The notes: generated by a model from the letters alone, not told the origin. DNA of 55,451 nt from Ignavibacteria bacterium (GCA_026415235.1 JAOAHM010000051.1:1-55451); one strand, 5' to 3'; shown: positions 1-9,105, counted from the first letter of the stretch. Program-made: numbers and translations.

Positions 1-140
1 CATTGATTGACAATCAAAGATTTTCAGCTGGAAATCATTCAATCAAATTTGATGGTTCGAAGTTGACAAGTGGTGTTTACATTTACAAAATGATAGCAGG
101 TGATTTTGTAGCTACAAGGAAGATGGTGTTGATGAAATAA
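1..140 (+). CDS. 3' end of a T9SS-secreted protein (C-terminal sorting domain), truncated by the window
   Basis: Reading in the frame of the TAA at 138-140 gives about 45 residues with the pattern of a type A T9SS C-terminal sorting domain. A glycine-His-Ser stretch (AGNHSIKFDGSKLTSGVY) leads into a YIYKM strand and a basic ending RKMVLMK. In this family the domain directs a protein through the SprA translocon, where it is usually cleaved. The gene starts outside the window, so the catalytic or structural part is unknown. The tail is short, but its GVYIYK/RKMVLMK pattern is very typical. It is followed directly by two terminator hairpins, so it ends its transcription unit. Confidence 0.85.
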   Translation, partial: LIDNQRFSAGNHSIKFDGSKLTSGVYIYKMIAGDFVATRKMVLMK

Positions 141-156
141 TCACTTAAACTTTAAT

Positions 157-183
157 GACGGGGTTTATCCCCGTCTTTCTTTT
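157..183 (+). terminator. Rho-independent terminator after the T9SS cargo gene
   Basis: GACGGGG (157-163) pairs perfectly with CCCCGTC (169-175) around a 5-nt loop and is followed by a T-rich run at 176-183. It lies 17 nt after the stop codon of the upstream gene and points in its direction. Confidence 0.85.
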
Positions 184-186
184 ATA

Positions 187-241
187 AATCGGTGTTTTGG
201 ATGTTCTAAAACTAATTATATCCGAAACACCGATTTTTTTT
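187..241 (+). terminator. Second, longer terminator hairpin in tandem
   Basis: A 16-bp stem (187-202 with 220-235, one G-U type mismatch) encloses a 17-nt loop and runs into eight or nine T residues at 233-241. On the minus strand it lacks a T-run after the stem, so it is better oriented for plus-strand termination. It may still hinder transcription coming from the convergent glycerate kinase gene. Confidence 0.7.
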
Positions 242-295
242 CTTAAAAGTGAAACTGATTAATAGCAGAATTGAAATTATTTTACAATCTGAATT

Positions 296-1618
296 TTAAT
301 TTTCAAAAAGACAGATAATTAGGTCTGCAACATTTGTATAAGTTGGACCAGATTTAATTAGGCAATTGAAGTTTTGGAAAAAATTGTATGAGTCAAAATT
401 TTTGAGATAGTATTCTAAATCAATTTTTGAGTTTTTTACTTCTTGAAGAATTTGATTATTTAAAAAAGCACCTGCACAATCAGTAGGTCCATCATTTCCA
501 TCAGTAGAAAATGAGGTAAATAAAAATTTGAAATTTAGTTTTTTATCAATCAGTTCGTTTAAAACCAACAAAGTCAAATGAGTATTTCTACCACCTTTAC
601 CAGTTCCTTTCACTTTCAGAAAGGTCTCTCCACCAAGAACAATTGATTTCTTAAATTTAATTTGTGTATTAGAAAATTTATCAAATTGATTTAGAATGAG
701 TTTCGAAACATTTTCAACAGTATCGGATAAATTATACTGCACTAAATCAATTTCATAACCTGATTGATAAATTTTTTTGACAGCTGCATCTACAGCGTCT
801 CTATTCGAAGCGACAATAACATTAAAAACTCTTTTATTGAAATATTCTAAAACCTGACTTTCAAATTCTTTTTGATAAATAAATTCATCAAGTTTTTCGA
901 TATCATCATAAATGTTAGAAAATTCAGAAATACGTGCATTTGATTTGAGATAAGGCGCACTTTGAGTTTGATTAATGTAAGTTGGTCCTGATGCAATTAC
1001 TGATAAATCGTCATTAACAACATCGGAAATAATAAATGAAAGACATGTAGCTGGAAAAGTATAACGCAAGAGTTTACCACCTTTAACTTTAGAGAAAGCC
1101 TTTCGATAGAAATTGATTTTTGATATTGGGATATCAAGTTTAATTAGAGTCTCGTTCAATAATATTAATTGATTTAATGTTATTCCGTCTTCCAAAACTT
1201 CGAAAAGTGCCGAACCACCACCTGAAATTAGACAGAGCACTAAATCATTTTCAGAAGCTTTTGAAAGTAAGTTTATTATCTCTTGTGAGTATACAAGTGA
1301 ATTTTCATCAGGAATTGGATGAGCTGCTTCGTAAACTTTTATTTTTCGAGTTATTGTTTTGAAACCATATTTTGTTATTACCACACCATCTGTAATTCTA
1401 TTAATTAAGTGTTTTTCTAATTCTGTAGCCATTGCAGAAGAAGCCTTGCCGAATCCAATTACAAAAATTTTTTCAAATTCATTAAGATTTATTTCAAAGT
1501 TTGGTGTAATAATTTTCGATTCTGAAATTCTAATTTTTTCTTCAAAGAAAAATTTTGGTGAGACCGAGTAGATTGATGCTTCGATAATTTGAGAAAGTTC
1601 ATTATTCAAGTTGAACAT
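296..1618 (-). CDS. Glycerate 2-kinase (GckA/TtuD, MOFRL family)
   Basis: The 440-residue protein matches ATP-dependent D-glycerate 2-kinase, which makes 2-phosphoglycerate for lower glycolysis. Visible family blocks are an N-terminal GFGKASSAMA, the glycine loop LISGGGSAL, SKVKGGKLL, and SDVVNDDLSVIASGPT. The C-terminal MOFRL part has GGETFLKVKGTGKGGRNTH and STDGNDGPTDCAGAF. Length and order of blocks are normal for the family. It lies 21 bp downstream of the STAS gene on the same strand and may be the last gene of that transcription unit, although its metabolic role has no obvious link to the regulators. The glycolate-oxidase-like gene at 53657-55144 would fit a glycolate/glycerate pathway, but it is more than 50 kb away. 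Confidence 0.9.
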   Translation of the reverse strand: MFNLNNELSQIIEASIYSVSPKFFFEEKIRISESKIITPNFEINLNEFEKIFVIGFGKASSAMATELEKHLINRITDGVVITKYGFKTITRKIKVYEAAHPIPDENSLVYSQEIINLLSKASENDLVLCLISGGGSALFEVLEDGITLNQLILLNETLIKLDIPISKINFYRKAFSKVKGGKLLRYTFPATCLSFIISDVVNDDLSVIASGPTYINQTQSAPYLKSNARISEFSNIYDDIEKLDEFIYQKEFESQVLEYFNKRVFNVIVASNRDAVDAAVKKIYQSGYEIDLVQYNLSDTVENVSKLILNQFDKFSNTQIKFKKSIVLGGETFLKVKGTGKGGRNTHLTLLVLNELIDKKLNFKFLFTSFSTDGNDGPTDCAGAFLNNQILQEVKNSKIDLEYYLKNFDSYNFFQNFNCLIKSGPTYTNVADLIICLFEN

Positions 1619-1639
1619 CTTTCATTTCTAAAAACGAAA

Positions 1640-1999
1640 CTAAATGCTTTTCATGTATTGAATAGCATCTTCCATATTTGGAAAAATTTTGAAGAGCTTA
1701 TCAAGTTGTGGAATTAAAAATCTATCGTTAACTGTAGCAGATTTAATTACGCAACAAATTTTTCCATTTAACTTATCTAAGTTTTTATAAGCATACACAA
1801 TTGCACCGATAAACGAACTATCAACAAATTCTACCTTCGATAAATCAAAAATTATTTTTTTGAATTTGTGCTTTTCTAAAACTTCATCAATAGTATCTTT
1901 GAATTTAAGCGTGAGTGGTGCCGATGCTATGTGTGGAAGCACTTGTATCTTGCAAATATCATCCTGTTTTTCTACTAAAAATTGATTTTGTTCTAACAT
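1640..1999 (-). CDS. STAS-domain anti-sigma factor antagonist (SpoIIAA/RsbV type)
   Basis: This 119-residue protein is a single STAS domain. The signature helix is FDLSKVEFVDSSFIGAIVYA, residues 51-70. The Asp-Ser-Ser (60-62) corresponds to the site phosphorylated in SpoIIAA and RsbV; the usual following Gly-Leu is Phe-Ile here. In partner switching the unphosphorylated protein binds an anti-sigma kinase and frees its target. An AAAGGAA ribosome site sits just before the ATG. Directly upstream lies an RsbU-type phosphatase, its natural activator. No RsbW-like kinase is in the window, so the partner must be encoded elsewhere, or the target may not be a sigma factor. Confidence 0.88.
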   Translation of the reverse strand: MLEQNQFLVEKQDDICKIQVLPHIASAPLTLKFKDTIDEVLEKHKFKKIIFDLSKVEFVDSSFIGAIVYAYKNLDKLNGKICCVIKSATVNDRFLIPQLDKLFKIFPNMEDAIQYMKSI

Positions 2000-2027
2000 A
2001 TTCCTTTAACTCACATTTTATTTGTGA

Positions 2028-3323
2028 TTATTCTTCTATATGAGCGTTACTTAAAAAATTTTCTCCTCTTAATACAGCAATAAATGTAATGTCGTCAAAT
2101 TGATCTTTTTCACCTACAAACTTCTGTATAGCTTCTGGTAGTTTTTGAAAAATTTTCAGTGGTGTTTTGGAATTTTCAATAATAACTTTCATTAAATTTT
2201 CATTGCCAAAGCGGTTGTCAAATTTATCATTTGCTTCAGTTACACCATCAGTATATATAAAGAGAAAAGAATTTTTACTGAAAGAAACTTCACTGGGTAA
2301 ATATTCAAAATTCTCAAGCACTCCCATGATGATATTGTTTGAATGAAGAAATTCCACTTCGCCATTCTCAGAAACAATTAATCCAGGTTCATGTCCACAA
2401 TTGATATATGAGATTTTATTTTCTTTTAAGTTAATTAATCCAAGAAATATTGTAATGAATTTATCAAGTGGTGTATTTACGGCTAAAAATTTATTGAGAT
2501 TATTTGAGATTGTAATAAAATCTAATTTCGATTCAATGGCAGCAGATAAATATGCTTTCACAGATGCCATAATGAGAGAAGCTTGAGCACCTTTTCCTGC
2601 TGCATCACCTAAAACAATTAAAATTTGATCGTTGTTGAGAACAAAAAAATCGAAGTAATCTCCACTTATGTAACGTGCTGGTTTATAAAAACCTTTGATT
2701 AGAACATCGTCAATTCTTAATTCATTTTTTGGTAAGAGAGATTCTTGAATTTTACTTGCAATAGTTAAATCAACTTCAAATGTTTGCTTTTCAATTAATT
2801 GAGAAAGAAACCATGCTTTTTCTAAGGTCAAGCCAACCAATCGTGAAAATTCGGTAATTAGAATTTCATCTTCGTCATCAAAGTGTTTTCCATTCTTTTT
2901 ATTAAGTGCTTGAATTACACCGACAATTTTATCAGAAGTTTTAAGTGGAACTGTTAAAATACTTTTGGTCGTGAAACCAGTAATGTGGTCGATGTTCGAA
3001 TAGAATCTTTCGTCTTTTGTAACATCATGAATGTTTACAAGTTGATCTTTTTCAGCAACAAATCCAGCTAAACCTTTTCCGATGGGAATTTTAATCTTTT
3101 CAATTTCATCTTGAGTGAGGTTTGTTGCAACTTTAAGTTCGAGGACATTTCTTTTTTCGTTGATTAAAAAAATAGAACCAGCTTCTGCGTCTAATAAATT
3201 TGAGATTTGCTCGAGAACTATTTTTAATATTTCATCTGGTTCGAGTGGTGATGAGATAAACTCAAACGCTTGAATTAACGCTTCTAAACTTTTCCGAGAA
3301 AGTTTTTTTATTCCTTCATTCAT
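2028..3323 (-). CDS. GAF domain + PP2C/SpoIIE serine phosphatase (RsbU type)
   Basis: The 431-residue protein has a GAF sensor domain at about residues 20-170, a short linker helix, and a PPM/SpoIIE phosphatase at about 205-420. Metal-binding aspartates are visible in SGDYFDFF (D222) and LGDAAGKG (D240), and a DDITFIAVL motif lies near the C-terminus. The substrate is most likely the phospho-serine STAS protein encoded 28 bp downstream. The gene starts 2 bp after the end of the upstream kinase gene, so the two are surely co-transcribed. Its GAF domain closely resembles that of the kinase (TGFxTxxILTxPx followed by GVxQxLNK), which points to a shared signal. No membrane segment is seen, so it should be cytosolic. 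Confidence 0.92.
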   Translation of the reverse strand: MNEGIKKLSRKSLEALIQAFEFISSPLEPDEILKIVLEQISNLLDAEAGSIFLINEKRNVLELKVATNLTQDEIEKIKIPIGKGLAGFVAEKDQLVNIHDVTKDERFYSNIDHITGFTTKSILTVPLKTSDKIVGVIQALNKKNGKHFDDEDEILITEFSRLVGLTLEKAWFLSQLIEKQTFEVDLTIASKIQESLLPKNELRIDDVLIKGFYKPARYISGDYFDFFVLNNDQILIVLGDAAGKGAQASLIMASVKAYLSAAIESKLDFITISNNLNKFLAVNTPLDKFITIFLGLINLKENKISYINCGHEPGLIVSENGEVEFLHSNNIIMGVLENFEYLPSEVSFSKNSFLFIYTDGVTEANDKFDNRFGNENLMKVIIENSKTPLKIFQKLPEAIQKFVGEKDQFDDITFIAVLRGENFLSNAHIEE

Positions 3324-3325
3324 GT

Positions 3326-4546
3326 TTATTCAGATGCTGGAAGTTTAATGAAGAAAGTAGTTCCTTCATTTAGTTTTGACTCGAACCAAATTTTACCATT
3401 GTGATTTTCAATAATTTTCTTGCAAATATCCAAGCCTAAGCCTGTTCCACTTGTTTTAGTTGTGAAGAAAGGTTCCCAGATTCTTTCTTTAATATCGTCT
3501 GGAATTCCCTTTCCATAATCACGAACAAAAATTAACCAGAAACCATTTTCTTTCAACAATTTTATTTCAATTGAACTTTTTGGCGGTGAAGCATGAGCAG
3601 CATTTTTAATCAAATTAATAAGAACCTGTTGAATTTTATCTGCGTTAATCTCGGCATAAGCTTCTTTCGAATCTTCTTCATTGAATACAAGTTTGTAGGA
3701 TTCGAGCTCTTTGTCAAATTTACAAAGAGTAATGGTTCGGTTAATTAAGTTTACTAAATCGGTTCTAATTTTTTCATAATTCTTTGTTTTTGTGAAGTCT
3801 CTAATTTCGTCAAGAAGATTAACAATTCGATTCCTTGCATCAATGATTAATTGAGTATAGAGTTGAACTTTTTGATTATCAGGAAACATTTTTCTCATCG
3901 CTTCAACTGCCATTACAACACCGAGTTGATTTTTAATCTCATGATTAATTCCAGATGCAAGCTGACCAATTGTTGCAAATTTTTCTTGTTTAATAATTGT
4001 CTCTTGGGCTTCTTGTAAATCTTTGTATGCTCTTTCTAATAATTGATATTGTTTTTTGAGTTCTTCAATTAAATGTGCATTTTCTATTGCTACAGCTGCA
4101 ATTGAAGCAAATGCTTTTGCATATTCTACATCTTCGTCATTAATTTGACCATCAATTTTATTTAGAACTTGAAAAACACCAATCAGTTTTTCTTCAATAT
4201 TTTTCATTGGAATAGTTAAGATATCACGAGTTTTAAATCCTGTTTTTTCGTCAATTTCTTTATTGAATAAAGGATGGTTATAGGGATCATTGATTATTAA
4301 AATTTCACCAGTTCTTGCGGAGTAACCAGCAATTCCTTGATTGATATTAACTCTTATTGTTTCTTTGTTTATTCCAGTTCCTACCATGGAGTATAATTCT
4401 TTTTTTTCATCGTCATATAAAAAAATTGTAGCTCTTTCAACTTTCAAAAATTCCAGTGCAGTCTCAACTATGAGATTTAATAACTTTTCTAAGTTTCGTT
4501 CTGAGGAGAGTTTTATGGAAATGTCAATTAATTTTCTAAGCATCAT
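3326..4546 (-). CDS. Cytosolic GAF-domain sensor histidine kinase
   Basis: The 406 residues comprise GAF (about 10-160), a coiled coil (about 160-190), a dimerisation/phosphoacceptor helix with H202 in SGINHEIKNQ, and a HATPase domain. The HATPase shows an N box (INLIKNAAHAS), a G1 box (RDYGKGIPDD), an F box (WEPFFTTK) and a G2 box (GTGLGLDICKK). It lacks transmembrane helices and a receiver domain. It heads the minus-strand group with the RsbU-type phosphatase and the STAS protein; no response regulator is adjacent. Two ATGs in a row (4546 and 4543) leave the exact start open by one codon. The 5' region shared with the divergent gene at 4691 holds a 10-bp inverted repeat. Confidence 0.9.
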   Translation of the reverse strand: MMLRKLIDISIKLSSERNLEKLLNLIVETALEFLKVERATIFLYDDEKKELYSMVGTGINKETIRVNINQGIAGYSARTGEILIINDPYNHPLFNKEIDEKTGFKTRDILTIPMKNIEEKLIGVFQVLNKIDGQINDEDVEYAKAFASIAAVAIENAHLIEELKKQYQLLERAYKDLQEAQETIIKQEKFATIGQLASGINHEIKNQLGVVMAVEAMRKMFPDNQKVQLYTQLIIDARNRIVNLLDEIRDFTKTKNYEKIRTDLVNLINRTITLCKFDKELESYKLVFNEEDSKEAYAEINADKIQQVLINLIKNAAHASPPKSSIEIKLLKENGFWLIFVRDYGKGIPDDIKERIWEPFFTTKTSGTGLGLDICKKIIENHNGKIWFESKLNEGTTFFIKLPASE

Positions 4547-4559
4547 CTTACAGGTTATT

Positions 4560-4589
4560 ATTTTATTAGCTTACATTCTCTAATAAAAT
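4560..4589. promoter_or_regulatory. Inverted repeat in the divergent intergenic region (possible operator)
   Basis: ATTTTATTAG (4560-4569) is repeated inverted as CTAATAAAAT (4580-4589) with a 10-nt spacer. It lies 14-43 bp upstream of the GAF kinase start, between two divergently transcribed genes. It is AT-rich, so chance is possible. It could be an operator or a leader hairpin of the kinase operon. Confidence 0.35.
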
Positions 4590-4690
4590 TTTTTCACAAA
4601 AAAAACTATATTAAGATTGAAATAAATTTTTAACCTTTAATTCATTCTCAATTTACTTAAAGTAATATCGAATAAAAATATGGAGGGACT

Positions 4691-5716
4691 ATGAAATTAG
4701 TCAAATCGTTATTGGTAATTTTGTTTCTCCTTTCTGAAATCAATGCACAACCATCAATTAGATTGGTAGTTTTTCCTGAATTAAACACAACCGATTTTGC
4801 AGCATTTGCAACAGTCAATGATTTGCAAGGGGCACCAAGAATATTTTGTGCTGAGATTAATGCACCTGGTCAAAATGTAGTTATGGCTGGGCAGGTTGAA
4901 TGGAAGAAAATTGGTTGGAATAATTTTGTTGAAATTGCCTGGTTTATTACTAAACCATTCTTAGCTCGTAATTTGTGTAATGATGATATTGGTCGAGTTG
5001 ATGTAAGAATTCAAGACCATCGTTCCAATTCGAATTTAATTGATGAGAATTTACAATTAGGTAAACCAACAGGGGAATATCGTTTAACTGTTTATCTTTA
5101 TGATGAAACTGGTCAAAATCTGTTAGCATCAGATTCTAAAAACTTGGTCTTCTTAAATCCTGCTCAAACAATCACAATTATTAATCCTCGTTCTAATCAA
5201 TCTTATGATGCAGGAAATATCTTAGTAGAGTGGACTCCAATTTCAGGAGTTTCAGATTATTCTATTAAGGTAAGTGAAAGAACTGATCCTAATCAATCTT
5301 TAGAAGATGCGCTCAATAGAGGAACGCCACTTGTAAACAATCGGAGTGTGGGAAATTCAACAAGCGTCAATTTACGGGATATTCTTGAAAGAGAACTTCG
5401 ACCAGGGAGTGAAGTAGTACTGCAAGTTTCAGCAAATATTCCTGGACCTGCTGGTGGTAAAAAAATTTTCAGTGAGATAATAAACTTCTCTATCATAAAT
5501 CCTGAATCACAATATTATCAACAGCTTGTGCAAAGGTTTAATAATGCTTTGAGGCTTTTGGGTGATAATGAACTTAGTCGTTTATTTGGAGATGGACAAA
5601 TTGATTTATCTCGAGTGCAAATTAGAAGGGAAGATGGAACTATAATGACTTTAGAGGAGCTGATTAATTTCCTTGAATTGAATGCCAATAATATAATTAG
5701 AGTAACAAAAGAATAG
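4691..5716 (+). CDS. Secreted protein with an FN3/Ig-like domain, unknown function
   Basis: I do not recognise a named family. The 341-residue product starts with a signal peptide (cleavage likely after EINA, about residue 19). Residues 20-155 look like a beta-rich domain ending in a strand pattern (GEYRLTVYLYDETGQ). Residues 158-275 look like a fibronectin III/Ig-like fold, with TITIINP, a WTP strand and YSIKVSE. The last 65 residues are predicted mixed helix. A strong GGAGG lies 5 nt before the ATG. It is followed 13 bp later by a FecR-domain gene, so the two probably form a two-gene unit for a periplasmic or surface complex. There is no T9SS tail. Confidence 0.75.
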   Translation: MKLVKSLLVILFLLSEINAQPSIRLVVFPELNTTDFAAFATVNDLQGAPRIFCAEINAPGQNVVMAGQVEWKKIGWNNFVEIAWFITKPFLARNLCNDDIGRVDVRIQDHRSNSNLIDENLQLGKPTGEYRLTVYLYDETGQNLLASDSKNLVFLNPAQTITIINPRSNQSYDAGNILVEWTPISGVSDYSIKVSERTDPNQSLEDALNRGTPLVNNRSVGNSTSVNLRDILERELRPGSEVVLQVSANIPGPAGGKKIFSEIINFSIINPESQYYQQLVQRFNNALRLLGDNELSRLFGDGQIDLSRVQIRREDGTIMTLEELINFLELNANNIIRVTKE

Positions 5717-5729
5717 AGGAGGCGATAAA

Positions 5730-6428
5730 ATGAAAGTTGAAAAGTCTATCATACTCTTTTTTATTTTATTTTCGTTTTGTTTGGTTGCCTTTGCTCCATT
5801 GCCCAATAACAATTCGAATTATAATGCAGCAATTGTTCTTAAAGTTATTCAAGATGTAAAACATAAGAAGCCACAAACAAGTTGGCTAACAACTAAACCT
5901 TCAACACAACTTGAAACGAATGATCAACTTCGAACAGGTGAAAAATCTGTTGCTGTTGTGAGGTTTGTTGATGGTAGCAGTTTAAGAGTTCGAGAAAAAA
6001 CTATCATTACAATTTTTGCTGATAAGAGAGAACGAGGATTGATAAAAAACACGAAAATTGATGTAGGAAAAATGAGATTTGATGTTGAGAAACAACAAGA
6101 TGATGATGAGTTTATCATAACAACTCCCACTGCCGTTGCAACTATTCGTGGAACCTCGGGATTGGTTAATGTCTTAGAAGATGGTCAAACAATATTAACT
6201 GTTGAAACTGGTATAGTTGATGTGAAAGCACTTTTTGGAACGCAACAATCTACAAGCGTAGAAGCTGGAAGAACTTCTATCATTAATCGTGATGGAAACA
6301 TATCAGTCAATCAAGCAAACGAACAACAGCTCAATGAAGTTCGTAATTCCCTCAAGTCGAACGAAAAATTCATTCGAGTTATTACTCCACAAGGCACTTT
6401 CAGAGTTTATTATTTAGATTTTGAATAA
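5730..6428 (+). CDS. Secreted FecR-domain protein
   Basis: The 232-residue product has an N-terminal signal sequence (about 1-22) and a FecR domain at about 65-190. Typical FecR strands are visible: LRTGEKSVAVVRFVDGSSLRVREKT, split by turns, then ITTPTAVATIRGTSGLV and TVETGIVDVKA. In iron-signalling systems FecR is an inner-membrane anti-sigma factor. Here there is no sigma factor and no cytosolic anti-sigma part, and the domain follows the signal peptide directly, so it is more likely a structural or binding module outside the inner membrane. GAGGAGG is an excellent ribosome site. A strong terminator follows the stop codon. Confidence 0.85.
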   Translation: MKVEKSIILFFILFSFCLVAFAPLPNNNSNYNAAIVLKVIQDVKHKKPQTSWLTTKPSTQLETNDQLRTGEKSVAVVRFVDGSSLRVREKTIITIFADKRERGLIKNTKIDVGKMRFDVEKQQDDDEFIITTPTAVATIRGTSGLVNVLEDGQTILTVETGIVDVKALFGTQQSTSVEAGRTSIINRDGNISVNQANEQQLNEVRNSLKSNEKFIRVITPQGTFRVYYLDFE

Positions 6429-6464
6429 TTCATTAACCATCCTATTAGTACTTTTTTCAAGTTT

Positions 6465-6494
6465 AAAATCCCGCAAATGCGGGATTTTCTTTTT
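6465..6494 (+). terminator. Rho-independent terminator after the FecR gene
   Basis: AAAATCCCGC (6465-6474) pairs perfectly with GCGGGATTTT (6479-6488) around an AAAT loop and continues into a T-rich run to 6494. It separates the two-gene FecR unit from the beta-barrel gene at 6550. Confidence 0.92.
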
Positions 6495-6549
6495 ATATTT
6501 GATAAGTAAAAGAAAAAGAATTCCCAATCATTAATAAGGAGAGTATGTT

Positions 6550-8937
6550 GTGGGTAAAAGTTCACCTCTTTTTTTCTTTTTACTTTTTGTTTTTAGTCAA
6601 CTTGGGGCGCAACAAGAATTCTTAAATCAACCTGAAGTTAGAGATGTTTTTGAAAATCAACCTATAAGAGTGAGTATTGATGTTTCGAGTGAGTATGAAG
6701 TTCAGCAAGCGTTTCTTTATTACCGAACTTTTGGTAAGGTTGAACTATCTGTAATTGACATGCAAATTCAGGGAAATACAATTTCAGCTGTTATTCCTGC
6801 TGATTATGTGCTTTTTCCATATTTAGAATATTATATAAAAGTTTTAACGACAAAAGGACAGGTTTTAAATTTTCCATTTAAAGCTCCTGAGACAGGTAAT
6901 TATTTTAGAGTGAATGTTAAGAAAAGAGAACAAGTTGACGAAAGAATTATTATTCTCAGTCCCGATTTAACTGAACCAATTCTTAAAGATGAATTTTTCC
7001 TTGCCATATCTTTATTGAAGACAACTAACAAAGTCAAAAAAGAATATACAAGAGTATGGATAAATGACGAGGAAGTTACTTCACTATTAATTTTTAGTGG
7101 AGATTTGATTATCCTTCCACAAAATAAGTATAACAATTTGAATATTGGTTCAAATGTTTTGAAAATTGTTTTGTATGATTCTTCTGGAAAACCAGTTTCT
7201 ATTTCAGAATTTCAATTCAATAAATTATCAGAAGCACCTCGTCAAGTTATAACGAGACCAAAATTTAAGTATAATGGAACTGTCAAATTAGAGTCGAATT
7301 ACGAAAGCATGCGTGTTGGTAATTTTAACTTCAATAGAGGTTATGCATCTTTTGAAAGTGAATACGGTGGTCTTACTTCCAGATTAAACATCTATATGAC
7401 TAACGAAGAAAAACGAACACTCCAACCACAAAATAGATTTTTGTTATCCTTAGAGTATGATTTTTTGAAATTATATTTAGGCGACCATTATCCTGTTTAT
7501 CCTTCATTAATAATGAGTGGTAAGAGATTAAGAGGAGTTACTGGAAAAGTAGAATTTGGAATTTTTAATATTCAATCATCATACGGCGAGATAACAAGAA
7601 AGATTGAAGGTGAATTACTTCAATTATATTCACGAGATAGTGTTGTTTTGGGTTCAAATGTTATTCCAATTGACTCTTCAAAATTTGGTCAACCTTTTGC
7701 ACGAGTTAATCTTGGAACTTTTCAAAGAAAATTATTCGCAATTAGGCCATATTTTGGTAGAGGAGAAAATTTTCAGCTTGGATTTACTTACTTACATTCA
7801 AAAGATGAGCCTGGTTCAATTCAACTTGGTGCGAGACCAAAGGAAAATGTTGTAGTCGGTTCTGATTTGACAATTGGAATTGATAATCAAAGAGTTCTCT
7901 TCAAAGCACAAGGTGCATTTTCATTAATCAACAATGATATCTCAATTGGTAATTTCACAGATGCAATTATAGACTCACTTTTTGGTGAGAATAAACCCTT
8001 TGGTGGCAATCCAACTTTTATTAAGAGAATTCGTGATGTAGGAAAAAATTTTATTACGATTAACCAGTTCATCACTCCATTAAATCCAAAAGGACTTTCA
8101 ACACTTGCTGCCGATGCTTTCTTGAGCGTGAATTATTTTGGTAATCTTTTCAAAGTATCTTATGTGTATAAAGGTAATGAATACAATTCATTTGGACAGA
8201 ATTTCTTAAGAAGTGATATTAAAGGATTCCAAGTTTTGGATAGAATTGGTCTTTTTGAAAATCGAGTTTTTCTCTCAGTTAGTTTTGAAAGATTAAACGA
8301 TAATTTGCAGAAAACTAAAATTGCAACAACTACTTTCAAAAATTTAGAGACTTCAGTTTCATTTTATCTAAGAAAGAATTTACCCAACATGACATTTAGT
8401 TATTCAAATTTTTCTGTTAATAATGATATCAATCCAATTACAACTGATTCAATTAGACTTAACTATTACTTAAATGACAAAACACATCAATTTTCAATTT
8501 CTTCAAATTACGACTTAAGATTACAAACATTACATAGACTATTCTTAAACATCATTACAAGTAAAAAGCGAGATTACACCCACAAAAATCTTTCAGCACA
8601 ATTTCTTTTAGTTAATTTCTCTGTGCAGAATTTTTGGACTAAAAAGTTTTCAACATTCGCAGGAACTACAATAAGTGAATCTGAACTATCTAATCGAGAA
8701 TTTAAATACTATTCAATCAATCTTGGTACACGAACAAGTCTCTTAAATGAGAAATTAAAAACTACTTTTTCAATAAATCCGTATTTAGGTGATTTGAAAC
8801 GAACAATTCTTGACTTTAGTAGTCAATATTTTTTGAGAAACAATTTCTCTTTGAATTTGAATGTTCGATATTTATTTAATCAAAAACCAATCAAAAATGA
8901 ATCAATATTGAATTTCTTCGCTCAGTATGAGTTTTAA
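6550..8937 (+). CDS. Predicted outer-membrane beta-barrel protein with N-terminal Ig-like region
   Basis: The 795-residue product begins with GTG; an AAGGAGAG at 6536-6543 sets this start. The nearby ATG at 6545 is in another frame. A signal peptide ends near LGAQQ. Residues 25-230 look like one or two beta-sandwich domains (VRVSIDVSSEY-like and YYIKVLTTKGQ segments). From about residue 240 to the end the sequence is a series of amphipathic strands rich in Phe, Tyr and Asn, and the last strand ends in a C-terminal phenylalanine (FFAQYEF). That is the usual mark of a barrel assembled by BamA. No TonB box or plug is apparent. The function is unknown. A link with the preceding FecR unit is possible from position only. 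Confidence 0.7.
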   Translation: MGKSSPLFFFLLFVFSQLGAQQEFLNQPEVRDVFENQPIRVSIDVSSEYEVQQAFLYYRTFGKVELSVIDMQIQGNTISAVIPADYVLFPYLEYYIKVLTTKGQVLNFPFKAPETGNYFRVNVKKREQVDERIIILSPDLTEPILKDEFFLAISLLKTTNKVKKEYTRVWINDEEVTSLLIFSGDLIILPQNKYNNLNIGSNVLKIVLYDSSGKPVSISEFQFNKLSEAPRQVITRPKFKYNGTVKLESNYESMRVGNFNFNRGYASFESEYGGLTSRLNIYMTNEEKRTLQPQNRFLLSLEYDFLKLYLGDHYPVYPSLIMSGKRLRGVTGKVEFGIFNIQSSYGEITRKIEGELLQLYSRDSVVLGSNVIPIDSSKFGQPFARVNLGTFQRKLFAIRPYFGRGENFQLGFTYLHSKDEPGSIQLGARPKENVVVGSDLTIGIDNQRVLFKAQGAFSLINNDISIGNFTDAIIDSLFGENKPFGGNPTFIKRIRDVGKNFITINQFITPLNPKGLSTLAADAFLSVNYFGNLFKVSYVYKGNEYNSFGQNFLRSDIKGFQVLDRIGLFENRVFLSVSFERLNDNLQKTKIATTTFKNLETSVSFYLRKNLPNMTFSYSNFSVNNDINPITTDSIRLNYYLNDKTHQFSISSNYDLRLQTLHRLFLNIITSKKRDYTHKNLSAQFLLVNFSVQNFWTKKFSTFAGTTISESELSNREFKYYSINLGTRTSLLNEKLKTTFSINPYLGDLKRTILDFSSQYFLRNNFSLNLNVRYLFNQKPIKNESILNFFAQYEF

Positions 8938-9105
8938 TAAGATTTGATTTTCAAAGACATTGTTTTGAATTTGAAGTTGGAAAAGATGTAATCAAAATTT
9001 TCTTCACATATTAAGATTTAAATTCAACTAATCACACCTCATTAAGTTCTATGGAAAACAAATTTTATTTAAATTGAAATTGATATAAACAAGAATGAGT
9101 TGTAA

